Positions 34,551 to 45,251 of a stretch of DNA of 64,000 bases are shown one piece after another. The translations under genes were made by a program, and so were the position numbers. Each line of letters starts with the position of its first letter. Position 1 is the stretch's first letter. Source of the stretch: Oegoconia quadripuncta (taxonomy: Eukaryota; Arthropoda; Insecta; Lepidoptera; Autostichidae); the NCBI GenBank assembly GCA_949316235.1, contig OX438758.1, positions 3,071,731-3,135,730 of the forward strand, in the 5' to 3' direction. The notes beneath the pieces are model-generated. The model made no database searches and was not told the DNA's origin. It saw nothing but the letters and a program-made list of their open reading frames with translations.

Positions 34551-35459
34551 TTGACCCATTTAGCGACACACATATTATTATTACATGTGAAAATATACAC
34601 AGTGAAATTGGAAACGAGTGAGATAAAAGTAGTACACAAAACAGTTTCATGTTATAGGATACCTAGGTACTCCTATTTCATAATGCAGTTACAAAACACA
34701 ATAAAAAAAAAACCTAAGCAATATTTCACTTATAGACTAAAGTCCTTAAAAATTAATTTTCGGTGTCGCAAAACGGTATCAAAGAAGGTCTCCTTCTCAG
34801 CATAAGTTGCGGTCTAGAAGTTAGACTACAAAGCTGGTTTTCAGTGGAGCCTGAGGTGAAAACATATTAAATGCCACTATTGTACTAGAAATACTCATAG
34901 CTCAGTCGCATTCGCCATCAATGCTTGAATAGGTTACCATTAGCATAGAATTAATATAGTACTAAAATTTGCTTAAATACTATAAAGCAGTCTCTTTCCA
35001 GAAATATTCGTTTAAAATTTAAAATCTACCTTTAAAATTCATAATATGACTTTGGTTACTTAAACCTATGTCATTAAGTAGCACTGGCGTTTTATTTTCC
35101 CGGTTCATTGTTTTGTTTACGTTGAGACCTGAACCTTTTAAAGGAAAACTTTTCTAATTACGAGCCATGTTTCGAGTTGAAGCTTATATAATTTAATAAA
35201 CGTAATATTTTCATTTTTAACCCCCTCGTAGCCTTTTGATGTTTGAAATTTCAATGAGGTACAAAGTAACTTGCGAATAGCAATTTACAGGTTGCTCATC
35301 ACCATGATCGTATATCCATTTCAGCTTATTAGTAGCTCACTGCTAAACTAAAGTAATCATAAATATTTGTACCTTCTCATTGCTTTCCTGTTCTCTTATT
35401 CAGAGTCAGTCCAGGTATTATATGTCAGTCCAGGTAATGAAGAGATGTCCAACTCTACC
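34551..35459. other. no recognisable feature
   Basis: The 94-codon ORF at 34521-34805 starts inside the 5S-SINE and is lysine-rich AT sequence. I do not consider it coding. Confidence 0.4.
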
Positions 35460-35575
35460 ACCGTTCTACCTTGCATCATCCTCATCAGCCCGTAAACATC
35501 CCACTGCAGGGATATAGGCATTCCCTCGTATCGGGAGGGAGTATAGGCCTTAGTCCACCACGCTGGCCCAAATAC
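35460..35575 (-). repeat. 5S-SINE 3' body fragment
   Basis: CATCCTCATCAGCCCGTAAA, CATCCCACTGCAGGGATATA, GGCCTTAGTCCACCACGCTG; the best-preserved copy of this segment. Confidence 0.7.
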
Positions 35576-35716
35576 CTTGCATGTAGGAATATTTAAAACT
35601 TTAAAGTGCTTTAGAGTTCTGCAACTCCATAAATTTGCGCTGACCGCCTTTTCTGTGTGGCCATATTGGTGATAACAAACAAAGTAAAAAAATATCTATA
35701 TATTATAGATATAATA

Positions 35717-36094
35717 CTGGATGAGTTTTTTACCGCAAGGAAAAAATAGGGTATATTAGGTAAGTGAAATAGAAAGTATTGGCATAGGTAGTTTTTTTTT
35801 TTTCAAATTAATCATGGAAAAAGCTTTAATTGTGTCATTTGACGGTCGCGTTTGTAGCCAATTTCACATAATTACATGAATTAAATTAAATAAATAAAGA
35901 AAACTTCTAGAAAATATGAGTCCCAATAAATTTGGCATCACAGGAACGCTACGAATCCCGCCAGTCGCATATAAAATTCCAGCTGCGGCGCGTGCATTTT
36001 TGAAAAAAAAATAATTAAACTACCTATACCAATATCTTTTTCACTTACATAATATGCCCTATTGTTTTCCTTATGGTAAAAAAAACTCATCCGG
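35717..36094. mobile_element. 378-bp MITE with ~90-bp inverted repeats, TA-flanked
   Basis: The left end CTGGATGAGTTTTTTACCGC and the reverse complement of the right end, CCGGATGAGTTTTTTTTACC, start inverted repeats that run ~90 bp (to TATAGGTAGTTT-type sequence). TA precedes at 35715-35716 and follows at 36095-36096, as expected for Tc1/mariner targets. The interior has no ORF. Confidence 0.75.
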
Positions 36095-36266
36095 TACAAT
36101 AGGATTGAATTTTATCTCTTGAAAACGTTATATTTTAAGTTAATATTAAAATCATGGAGAATAGTGTACAAACAAAATTGAGAAACTCAAGGCTTGCTCT
36201 TTTTAAGGCATGGGCTATAAATTATGATTCGCCAGAAGAAAGAAAAGACAGTAACTAGACTTATTA

Positions 36267-36345
36267 TTATTATTAGGAGCCCATACTGTCCCATTGCTGG
36301 TCAAAGGCCTCCCTCCTCTCTCTCCCCACTTCCACTGTAGATTAA
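36267..36345 (-). repeat. LINE 3' end fragment (RTE-like)
   Basis: GGAGCCCATACTGTCCCATT, then GCTGGTCAAAGGCCTCCCTC is a frequent lepidopteran LINE terminus, preceded by a TTATTATTATTA tail. Confidence 0.45.
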
Positions 36346-37409
36346 TGGGAAAACAAATGTCATGCAGTAAAATTGTGACTCGATGCATCTTTCAAAAACA
36401 TATATCTAGTAACACTGGTTGTGAGTAGTGTTGCTACTTGGAAATAAGTTTTCTAATAGAGTAATACTGTGACACTTTGCTCCTACATTCTATGCCTATG
36501 CGACAACACTTTTCCATAAACAGAGTTTCTTGTCATCTAAATAGTCAGAAATTTCAAATTGTCTGTCCAGCAATGAACTTTAATATCAGACTGGAAATAG
36601 TGTCATTAATAAACATTAGTTGTCCGCAGTACCTTACTCTAGTAAAGTTGTTCTGATGCTCTGCGAAAAGTTTGTCTACAAGCTTTAAAGTCTGCCATTC
36701 TGAAGGAATAAATTACATGAAAACAACACTTTGTATGTATATATGTAGGTTTTCCTTTGCCACCTGAATTGTTGTGTGCAAAATGTTAGACACGCTGAAA
36801 TGAGATCCGTGATCCGATAGACGCATGCAATTTTAGAAATATAGGAAAAGAGTTTGGAGGAGACGGACAGTAAAATTGGGGCGATGTTTCCTTTTGAATA
36901 AAAGTTGTGGGTATCTGAAACTTACATAGCATTATTTTGGTAAATTTGATATCAATATATTTTTAGAATAGAAGAGGGTTTTAGTTTAAATAAAAACAAC
37001 TTTACAGACTATGAGAAGGTAATTATAATAAACAATCAACGGTTCTAATTGTTGTAATAAATAAATAGAACCTCAGATATTTCTCATTTATGTAACACTA
37101 AAACAGTGCGAATCACATAATCAAAATAAACCACATAGAAAAACAGAAAGCACCTTGGAACGTACGCACAAAATCGCGTCGACTAATAACACCGTAGTTT
37201 GTAGTGCAACGACCGAAGGTAGAATGAAAAAACAATCAAGGTGCGTTCTGCTTTTATACCTTACCTGTCGTAGTAGTTCTTCGTTACAATATTTACTTTG
37301 CAACCTGCACTCGGATGGAGCAACACGAATTTAGTGTGAGCGTTTTTCGCGTATTTAGTGCCGTATACAAAAATGTATATAGCATTGACGATGTCGATTC
37401 ATGATACTG
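36346..37409. other. no recognisable feature
   Basis: The minus-strand ORF at 37121-37303 lacks motifs. Confidence 0.4.
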
Positions 37410-37545
37410 CTACTGGACATAGGGTTTTCCAATGGCGCGATTTACATCCATTTCTATAGCAGGATTTGTCCTAATCGTCACATTCGGCAAGCGAGTTGGA
37501 TTGCAGATTTTTGGGAGCTCCGCATCAATGGCTCTGCGGGCAGCA
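37410..37545 (+). repeat. dispersed repeat shared with 61636
   Basis: ATTTGTCCTAATCGTCACAT and GCAGATTTTTGGGAGCT correspond to ATTTATCCCAATCGTTACGT and GCAGATATTTAGGGAGCT in the second copy. The ORF at 37432-37671 runs through it. Confidence 0.55.
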
Positions 37546-40500
37546 GAGCCACTGCTATATGATAAGTACTGTTATGCATACTATCCCTTTCTAACCTTTT
37601 ATGACACCCTTAGAAAGAGATGGGTTGGCCCTACTCCACTCTTTTGCAATTACACGGCAAATGTTCCTTGATAAAAATTTAAAAATTAAATACCGAAAGG
37701 CTATTTACGAAAAATTTACTATAGCAACATTAGATCAATTATTTTCTTGGGCTGCAGCCTCATATGAGTAAAAAAAATTTTGTTCACATGATGTTCACTT
37801 GACGTTGACTGTACATACTACTATATAAAAATTTTTGCGTGCGAGCGTTAATAATTTGCCGTTTAGATCGTTTACTTTCGATCACTTGGTACCAAAGTAC
37901 TACGTAAGCGCTCTAGAAATAAAGTATAGTAACTCGACACGTCTATCCATTAGAGGTATATCCCATCATATTTTAGGTACTTCTGAAGCGCTTAATATAC
38001 GTAGCGATGGATCGCAAAATTTTTTAACTGGTACGACGGCTGTCGTCGTAATGGCTAATCTCCAGTGGTCAGCAAAAGTATTGGCTGTTCATAAAATCTA
38101 AATGATACCCTATTTCACGTTGCGTAGTAATGGAAGTCAATAAAAAAACTATCATGCTCAACAGGAGCAAAAATGTCTCGACTACCCAAAGCATATGCAG
38201 ATTTTCATCTATTCTTCACAATTTGAAAATGGAGTAAATCACAACCAGAAGGGCACTCACGGGGTACTGCTGTCTGAGCAAACACATGCTCATCATAGGG
38301 CTCCGGGAAACGAGGATGTGCAGACTTTGCCTCCTTGCAGACGATACACCTGTACATGTGCTGTGTATATGTTGTGGCGCGCTGATGCATAAACGCAATA
38401 TCCACCTGGGTGGCCACTTACTGCACCCGGATGAGATAACAACTATCGAATAGAGAGAGAGAAAATAATCCAATTCCACAAAGAGGCAAACCTGAGTAAC
38501 GAACTATAGGTTAGTGGAGATCACAATATATTGGCAACAGTCGCAGTGATACAGATCTACGACGACCTGCAACAGCCACAGACAACTACAACCAAATTTT
38601 GAATAATCATGTTCACTACAGAATCGATAGATAGGTATTTGTATTTCTGTTGCAGCGCTATCATAGTGCATATGTGATTGGTTTATCTATATTGATAAGC
38701 GTTACAGCGTTATCTGAGTCAACATGTTACGTTACCTATTTAGATCCTTACCAACCGTTGATAAACGACAGAACATCAAAACTTCCCGACAGCCAAAAGT
38801 TGCTTTAAAAAGTTTCACACAGAATGCCATGCAAATTCCGGCCTCGTAGTCAAAATTAAGTCAAGTTTTGGACACGAACTCGAGTCATGACAAAGGGGAA
38901 TGACACCCCTCCAACACCACGATATCGGCACTTAGGCACGACCTGCCGAAAGTGGCACTTGAGAACTCTGAAGGGTCTGAACTCTGAAGGGATCGGATCT
39001 ATATCGAAGAGAGACTGATACGCCAATTAGTATGAAAGGTTTTCTAGAGGAGTTTAATATTTTGTATTAAAAAGAAAGTTTGGCTTTCTTGAGTATCTGC
39101 ACAATGGTGACCTGATTTTAAGTAAACATGTGACTGAAAATGAAGGACCAGCAAAATTTTGATTGATTCATAAAGTCGTCCGCCATGAGCTCAATCAAAC
39201 TGTTCTTGAAATAATGACGCTTGTTGCCGATGCAAGTAATAGTGATGGAAAGATAACTTTCTTTAACAATTTAAGCAACCTAACAAACGTCAATGAAAAA
39301 AATCTTCGAAAATATTAGGCCAATTCTAATGAACTATGAGGAGGATAAGACTTGGAGTGCACTGTAAACGAACATTTAAAAATTTGTCAAAATTTCAAAA
39401 TAAATTCAAAGTCAAGTTTTCCAAAAAACTGTAATAATTAAAGTTAGATATTGATTTATATCACGTTTTACTCGCACACTAAATGGCAATGGGTGTTATG
39501 TGTTTCATGATGTTATATGTTCCAGTCTTTGTCTGAATATATCTCAGTAATGCGTAGGCCGATTTGAGTGCGGTTTTTTCTATTAAACAAGGAGACAGGT
39601 TATCAGTAATGTTTGAGCCATACACTGGTTGAGCTGTTTCGGGAATGTTTAGCTTTTAACATGCTTTTAATGCGTGTTCTAGTCTGTTTCCGTGCTTATG
39701 TATTCTATTTTTTTTTCTTGTAAATACCTCCTTTTTGGTGTGCATTAATATCATGTAGGTATCTACTTCGATTACAACAAAATAAATATTCCCGGCTTTT
39801 GGAAGATGTAATCATTTGTGTTCTCGGGGGTCACTTATACAACGTTATGACTAAAATTGGTGTAGTCTAAAACAAAAGTGATTGTCAAAGCATATGGAAC
39901 TACTAATAATCTTATTACATGTATCGATGAAAAATAAACTGAATAAATAATTTGTACAAAAAGTGTACCTATATATAATGGTGTAAATGTCAAAAACCTT
40001 AAGAAAAACTTTTACTGACTTCGAAACTGAAGTAATGTAACATTCGTTATGTCAATGCTACTCGTAGGTACTAGGAAATATATCCTAAAATAATCGAAAT
40101 AATTGGAATACTTATTACGTATCTTGCTTACGCATTTGATGTTTAATTACGATATATACATATATTCATTTTAATCACATTCTTAATAAGAACAGGTTGC
40201 ATAAAGTTATGGTAGAGAGCACACTAGACCACGAGGTCACTAGTTCCACTAACCATAAAATTCTCAGACAACCAATAGCTTCTCATACATAGCCATTCTG
40301 CATTTAATTGCAAAGTGATTACCACAAAATATAGCTATAAATTGCTGGCAAGAAAATTGTTTGACTATTATATGAAAAATAAGAACAGAAAATATACACC
40401 AGCATGCCCTGAATTTGTATTAAGGAAAGAAGTGTCTCAGTTTACACACTGAATATTTTATCATATTAAGTCGCGATCAGATTACACAGTCAGTAAGGTT

Positions 40501-40649
40501 GAAACAGTGTTTGATCAAGTCATAGTACAATAAAATTTATTTATTTATTTATGTATATATATATATTTATATAATTAAGTCAATTAATATGATATTATTA
40601 TTATATTTATGCATGCACCCTACCTGTTTTTCTACCTACAAAGGTCCCG
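37546..40649. other. long stretch without supported features
   Basis: Three overlapping ORFs at 38195-38479 on both strands have no recognised family. GAACTCTGAAGGG is tandemly doubled at 38966-38995. No RNA gene or transposon is recognised. Confidence 0.4.
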
Positions 40650-40795
40650 TTGCTGTGGGTTGTCTGGAAGAGATCGCTTTTAGTGATAAGACCGCCTAAT
40701 TGTGTTCTATTGTTATCATCAAAATTATTGTAAATTATTTTGCGCAATAAAGAGTATTTGTATTGTATTGTATTGTATTGTATTGTATTGTAATA
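40650..40795 (+). repeat. LINE-T 3' end with long ATTGT tail
   Basis: GTCTGGAAGAGATCGCTTTT, AGTGATAAGACCGCC, AATAAA at 40746, then about six TATTG units at 40761-40791. Confidence 0.8.
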
Positions 40796-41599
40796 AAAGC
40801 TATTTATGCCAGCAGTACCTTAAATAGTCGATTCATTTCACAGACCTATATAATGCTAGAAGCAGACATAAGTATCAATGACAATTTTCTATACCTACAA
40901 AAGAATAAGCTACACTTAGGTTTTGACGAACGAGTAAACGTCTAAAATTCGGCTATATCGTCTGGTTCATCAAATTATGAATGTATTTATACTCAATCTA
41001 AGATCTCATACGTATTTTGTTTGAATACAAGCAATATTTATATTAAAACGAGCTTAGTATATTATTAAAAAGCACGTAGCTTGAGCTGCATATGCGGCCG
41101 GCATCGCCTTTTGCGTCTGTTTATTAATGTTTGGTCTGCTCTATTTAAAGTCTGTGATTCATTCACAAGTCTTCAGTGCGAAGACACGAGAAAATGATAG
41201 CAGTAAATAAATCCGAATTAGACCTCAAAGTTTTCTGTCGTTGAAAATATGCAAACAGGCACCGAGAGCTCGTCCTTGGAGTTGATTCAACATTCGTCTA
41301 GTCATCGACCGCGATATACAACTTAGTACAAAAACAACCGAGCTGATTCACTGTGGACCCAGATATCTTATTTTTTCCAGCGGCACGTTTCGTTGCGATC
41401 TTATCTACGGTTAGCCAGTCAGTGATAAATGCTTACATTTCGGTAGCGTTTTTTTATCCCGCCTTCCGTTTGACCCCAATCATACAGAAGATGGGGAAGG
41501 TAGAAATATCATCGTAAGACTCGGTCTAAAACCAACGGAAAAAAAATGTTAATAAGATTTTGGCATTTGATTTCATTTTGTTTTTTTTTATTATTATTT
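40796..41599. other. no recognisable feature
   Basis: Nothing can be supported. Confidence 0.45.
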
Positions 41600-41785
41600 T
41601 TTATGATATGTATGTAATGTAAATGTGTTTGATATGTAATGTAATTTACCTAATTCACCTTAGATTATGTAATGTAGGAGACTATAGGTTAACAAATAAT
41701 GTAATATTTTAAGAGTACATGAATTACTTGTGTAATTTACGTAAGCAACTGTTTGTCTCTCAAATAAAAAAATAAAAAATAACAG
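41600..41785 (+). repeat. possible LINE 3' end
   Basis: A TGTAATGTA-rich stretch ending GTTTGTCTCTCAAATAAAAA with an A-rich tail resembles a polyadenylated retroposon terminus. Confidence 0.35.
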
Positions 41786-42583
41786 TAGCCTCTATATAGT
41801 TGTCCGCAAGTAGATCAAGATCAAAATGATATTCAACAATCAGATGGTCGGATTTTAGAAAAATAGTAAACCTTAACAACATTGCAATATAAAGTTTATT
41901 TTACCAAACTGGCTTACATAGAACAAGTTAAAATGTACATGCATGATTAGGGTATCTTATAATTTTCCAAATTTACTTAAAATCCAGTTAGCAAGGTACG
42001 GAAATCTCGGATCATGAAGAGAGAATCCGTGATCCAAGTAGCTCCTATTTACACGTACGACCCTGGAGAGATAAATTTAATTCTTCCAGCGGCGCACACG
42101 TGTCGAAGACACGTTTGAAGGCTGCTTGGCAATTATTCTTGACTTGTCATTGAAGAATAAAAAGGAAACGGTGCATGAAAGCTTTGGTATAAAAAATGAA
42201 AAAAATATAAATTTGTAAGACCCGAATTAAGCTGTTTAAGGAGATGAACGATTATGAATAATTTTTCGTATGTCCGAAAAGTGATTTCAACATTTTGTTG
42301 AATTGATTCTCGATAGTTAACCCAAGAAGATATTGTTTGTCTGTAAAATGAACGGGACGACTACAAGAGATATTGCTATCAGAAATTTGTATTTCTAAAA
42401 TTTGTCACGATGAAGATAGGATCGTGACAATTGTTAACCTAGGCGAGGGATCGTGGATACAATCATTATTTGTGATCCAGATCACGTTCCAGGGCACCAA
42501 GTAGTAGCCGCCTTCAAATCTAGAATAAATAGGTTTTCGGATTTGCGTGCATGGAGAACGACCCGCGTCGTCGCTTTACCTAC
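41786..42583. other. no recognisable feature
   Basis: GGATCGTGACAATTG near 42419 partly mirrors CACGATGAAGATAGGATC. If the exon at 42584 is real, 42583 begins its downstream intron. Confidence 0.35.
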
Positions 42584-42719
42584 CTGCCTGAGTAGCGCCA
42601 CTGATACATCGTCTTTATCAATAAGTTGCGAATTTGGAATATGCGATTCGCCTAAATCAATCAGCAATTTTTCGCCACCAGATAAGATAAATTTTGTAAT
42701 CACATCCATAATACTCTTA
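42584..42719 (-). CDS. candidate N-terminal coding exon, unidentified
   Basis: On the minus strand ATG (42709-42707) opens exactly 42 codons to CAG, followed by a GTAGGT donor (complement 42578-42583). The translation begins MDVITKFILSGGEKLLIDLG and ends DKDDVSVALLRQ, protein-like and balanced in charge. Upstream, TTTTTGTTTCCGTCTTAAG gives a pyrimidine-rich acceptor at about 42720. The frame stays open to 42482 if unspliced. I do not recognise the family. It lies downstream of, and on the same strand as, the promoter-like block at 48.0-48.7 kb, which would make it an early exon. No homology evidence is available. Confidence 0.4.
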
Positions 42720-42833
42720 CTTAAGACGGAAACAAAAATAACGTAACATAACGTACCAAAGCATCAAAGAATGATATATATGTCAGACACCACGAAAATA
42801 GAACAACTAAGAACAAAAATAGACAAAGACTAA

Positions 42834-43151
42834 GGCCCTTCTCAATGCAAGTCTTGAGGCTGTATCACCCGAGTTGCGTCTTAAGACGTTGACGCTATCT
42901 CAAGCTCCGTGCTAATTTATAAACCAATCTTGAGGTCTACTCAGCTGAGATCACTTCTCAAGTATTCGCCTCAGCGGCGAATGAATGATAGTCTTGAGTT
43001 CCGTTTATTAATACGTGAATCTCTAAAGTGAGTACTGTTTGAGTAAGCACGCGCGTTTCAGGTCTCAAGTTAGGTTTATTAATCAACACGTTTACTTGAG
43101 ACCAGCTACAAGACTGTTCTCAATCTTGAGAATAGTTTATTAATACGGGCC
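42834..43151 (-). mobile_element. PIF/Harbinger-like MITE, TAA-flanked
   Basis: Ends GGCCCTTCTCAATGCAAG and, at the other side, TTTATTAATACGGGCC. The duplicated trinucleotide TAA is at 42831-42833 and 43152-43154. The interior is full of CTCAAG/CTTGAG words. Part of the left terminal repeat (GTATTAATAAACC) is deleted. It is in reverse orientation to the copy at 51603. Confidence 0.8.
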
Positions 43152-43154
43152 TAA

Positions 43155-44010
43155 GAGCTGCTTACTGCTGTGTATTTAGGTAACAAAGGTTTTTGTTAAC
43201 CTATAAATAGAAAATGCCAACCCGTCTTCATTTGGGAAAATTTTCAGAATGCTGACAGCGTTTCCTCTTTGTATATCTTTTCTTTCAGATCGCTGCTAAC
43301 CCTCCGTGGTGTCGATGAGGTGAGAGCTAAGTTTTTAATGGGAATGGTCTGGGGTTGCTTTCAACGACGAAGAGCAGCAAATACATTTGCAGACCGAAAT
43401 TCCTAATTACCTACCAATCCGCAAGCAAAATTTAAATTAATGCATTTCACACATTCGCAAATAATTTCTTTTTCAAAACTCGAACCTTAACTTACATGTT
43501 TCCAAAAATGTTTGTAAATATTGATCTCTTGTATGAATTGTAATAGATTTATTTTCATAAGTTTAGATGGCAGTTTTGGGCTTTGTATCAACTTTGTAAA
43601 CTTTTTAGTGGCGTTGTAAACATAATTCTGTTCAACGCTCGCATTTTTTAGGTTTCCGTGCCAAATCCTATTAAGTTTTCTGCTAGTGCAAGTAGGACAA
43701 TTAGATAAAAATGTATCGACCATTTTTGTTTGATTAGCGAGCTCATAGCACAATTGCGTTGGCTTTTCGTTTTTGATTAGCGATGTAAGTACAATCTAGC
43801 GTAGATTCTGGTGGGGTGACCGCGAGTGCTTCTGACTCTGACTAAATTTGACCTTAAATATTCGCTCTTAGGTTCTCTCTTTTCTTGTAGTTAGAAGTTA
43901 TCTTTATCAGAAAGAGAGGAGGATGACCTCTACCATTATCTATAACTTTCATACCATGAAGTTCTTCTATGGGTTCTTCCAACGAAACTTACCAAACAAT
44001 TCCATATAAT
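43155..44010. other. mostly unannotated; possible 31-nt exon at 43289-43319
   Basis: A pyrimidine tract ending TATCTTTTCTTTCAG at 43288 and a GTGAGAG donor at 43320 bracket 31 nt. The 88-codon minus ORF at 43487-43753 (contains NCPTCTSRKLNRIW) has no recognised family. Confidence 0.3.
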
Positions 44011-44390
44011 TTTTTTTTTTTTTTTTTTTATATTAGAGGGCGGCAAACGAGCATGCGGGTCACCTGATGGAAAGCAATCACCGCCGCCCAACACCAAAAG
44101 GGTCACAGATCCGTTGCCGGCCTTTGAGGAAGGTGTCCACCCCAGAATAAGTAGGGCAGCCTGAGCGATGAGGGATTCTCCAGCAGTGCTGGTACCCTCC
44201 TGGGGTACTAACTCTTTAAATACCGCTACCATTCTGGAGAGAGACTGGAAGGTGGGCCTCCGGCGCCCTCGCTCACCGGACGAAGCGCAGTGGCAAAATG
44301 CCACTACTCAGACGTCGGTCTTCTGCGAGAGGGTGGTACTTCCCCGGTCGAGCCGGCCCATTCATGCTGCAAGCTAATAGCTTACAGCGT
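44011..44390 (-). mobile_element. GC-rich poly(A) retroposon, near intact
   Basis: The minus strand starts near GTAGAGCCACGCTGTAAGC, runs through GGCTCGACCGGGGAAGTACC and TTCCATCAGGTGACCCGCAT, GCTCGTTTGCCGCCC, and ends in a poly(A) (poly(T) at 44011-44029). I know this sequence type as an abundant lepidopteran retroposon 3' segment. The ORFs at 43936-44377 are antisense or sense shadows of it. Confidence 0.65.
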
Positions 44391-45062
44391 GGCTCTACCA
44401 CTACTACAAAATTAGACTAGTATTCTCTGTGCATTAGTAGATTTATATCTAAATTAACCTAACCAGCAGTCCTTTCACGTAACTTGGAGAAACAGTGCGA
44501 CAGTAGTAAATTGTAGAATAATCGCTGTCAAACCTCAAATTCGTATTACGTATCAGCGACAGAAATGCGATTACGCGACAGCCAAGCGCTGTGAGATACT
44601 AGACAGTCCCGTCTCTACGTTATAGCCCTTTCTGTATAACACAATGCATATGACAGCTGGCGAATAAGGCACAATCTTAGGTAATTCGAGTGTTTTAACA
44701 ATTTGCCATAGATGCGTAATATTTTGCTGTTTGCCAAAAACCGCTAAATTTTTAACATACTGCTCTTTGGAAACCGGCATTGTTTTTCAAGTGTATGTAG
44801 TTTTATATGTTACACTATATCTTAAACTATATTTGACCGATTTCGATGTGCAAGGTCTCCTTAGAATCACAGGATAAGTTTTATAGCGAAAAATTTAACA
44901 TGGTCCTTGCAAAATACAAAATAATATGCTTCCTACTCAAGTGAATGACTTGACGTATTTTGAAGTAGTAGCTTAGTCTTATAGTTCCTTTTTTAAATCT
45001 AATAATGTAACAAAAAAGTCATTTCTCGCAAACTACAAAATATCGCGGAACATACATGGGGT
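44391..45062. other. no firm feature; 69-codon minus ORF at 44571-44780
   Basis: The ORF begins MPVSKEQYVKNLAVFGKQQN with a favourable AACAATG context and a CATATAAAAC TATA-like motif ~20 bp upstream. I recognise no family and see no good donor, so I leave it as uncertain. Confidence 0.25.
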
Positions 45063-45251
45063 TCAATCGACGGGTGTTAGTGTTCCCTGCCCACCGACCT
45101 TCGCTAGTACAGGTTTCCTGGCACAGCCTGTATACAGCCGGTCTTTTAAATAAAGCCTGCGGGAATCAAATCCTCTAGCGCGGCAGTCGCAGTGTAGATA
45201 ATTTAGCCAGCACTCGTCTCGGTTGGCTAGACTGAACCAACTTTCGTCCAC
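45063..45251 (-). repeat. tRNA-derived SINE-like element
   Basis: The minus strand has TAGCCAACCGAGACGAGTG (A-box-like), GAGGATTTGATTCCCGC (B-box-like) and CCGGCTGTATACAGGCTG, a 12-bp dyad. The ORF through it is not considered a gene. Confidence 0.45.

Noticed and set aside
38195..38479. Cysteine-containing ORF on the minus strand (YRCIVCKEAK)
   Set aside because: It overlaps two other ORFs of similar length, starts at a GTG, and shows no recognised domain or splice pair.
40200..40255. tRNA-like sequence (TGGTAGAGAGCAC, GGTCACTAGTTCC)
   Set aside because: The B box is too far from consensus and no SINE body follows.
41455..41520. SINE-1 tail-like sequence
   Set aside because: Only short words match (TTGACCCCAATCA, AGATGGGGAAGGT), below what chance and shared tails allow.
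43936..44377. 122-codon minus ORF and 69-codon plus ORF
   Set aside because: Both lie in the GC-rich retroposon at 44011-44390, whose base composition keeps several frames open.
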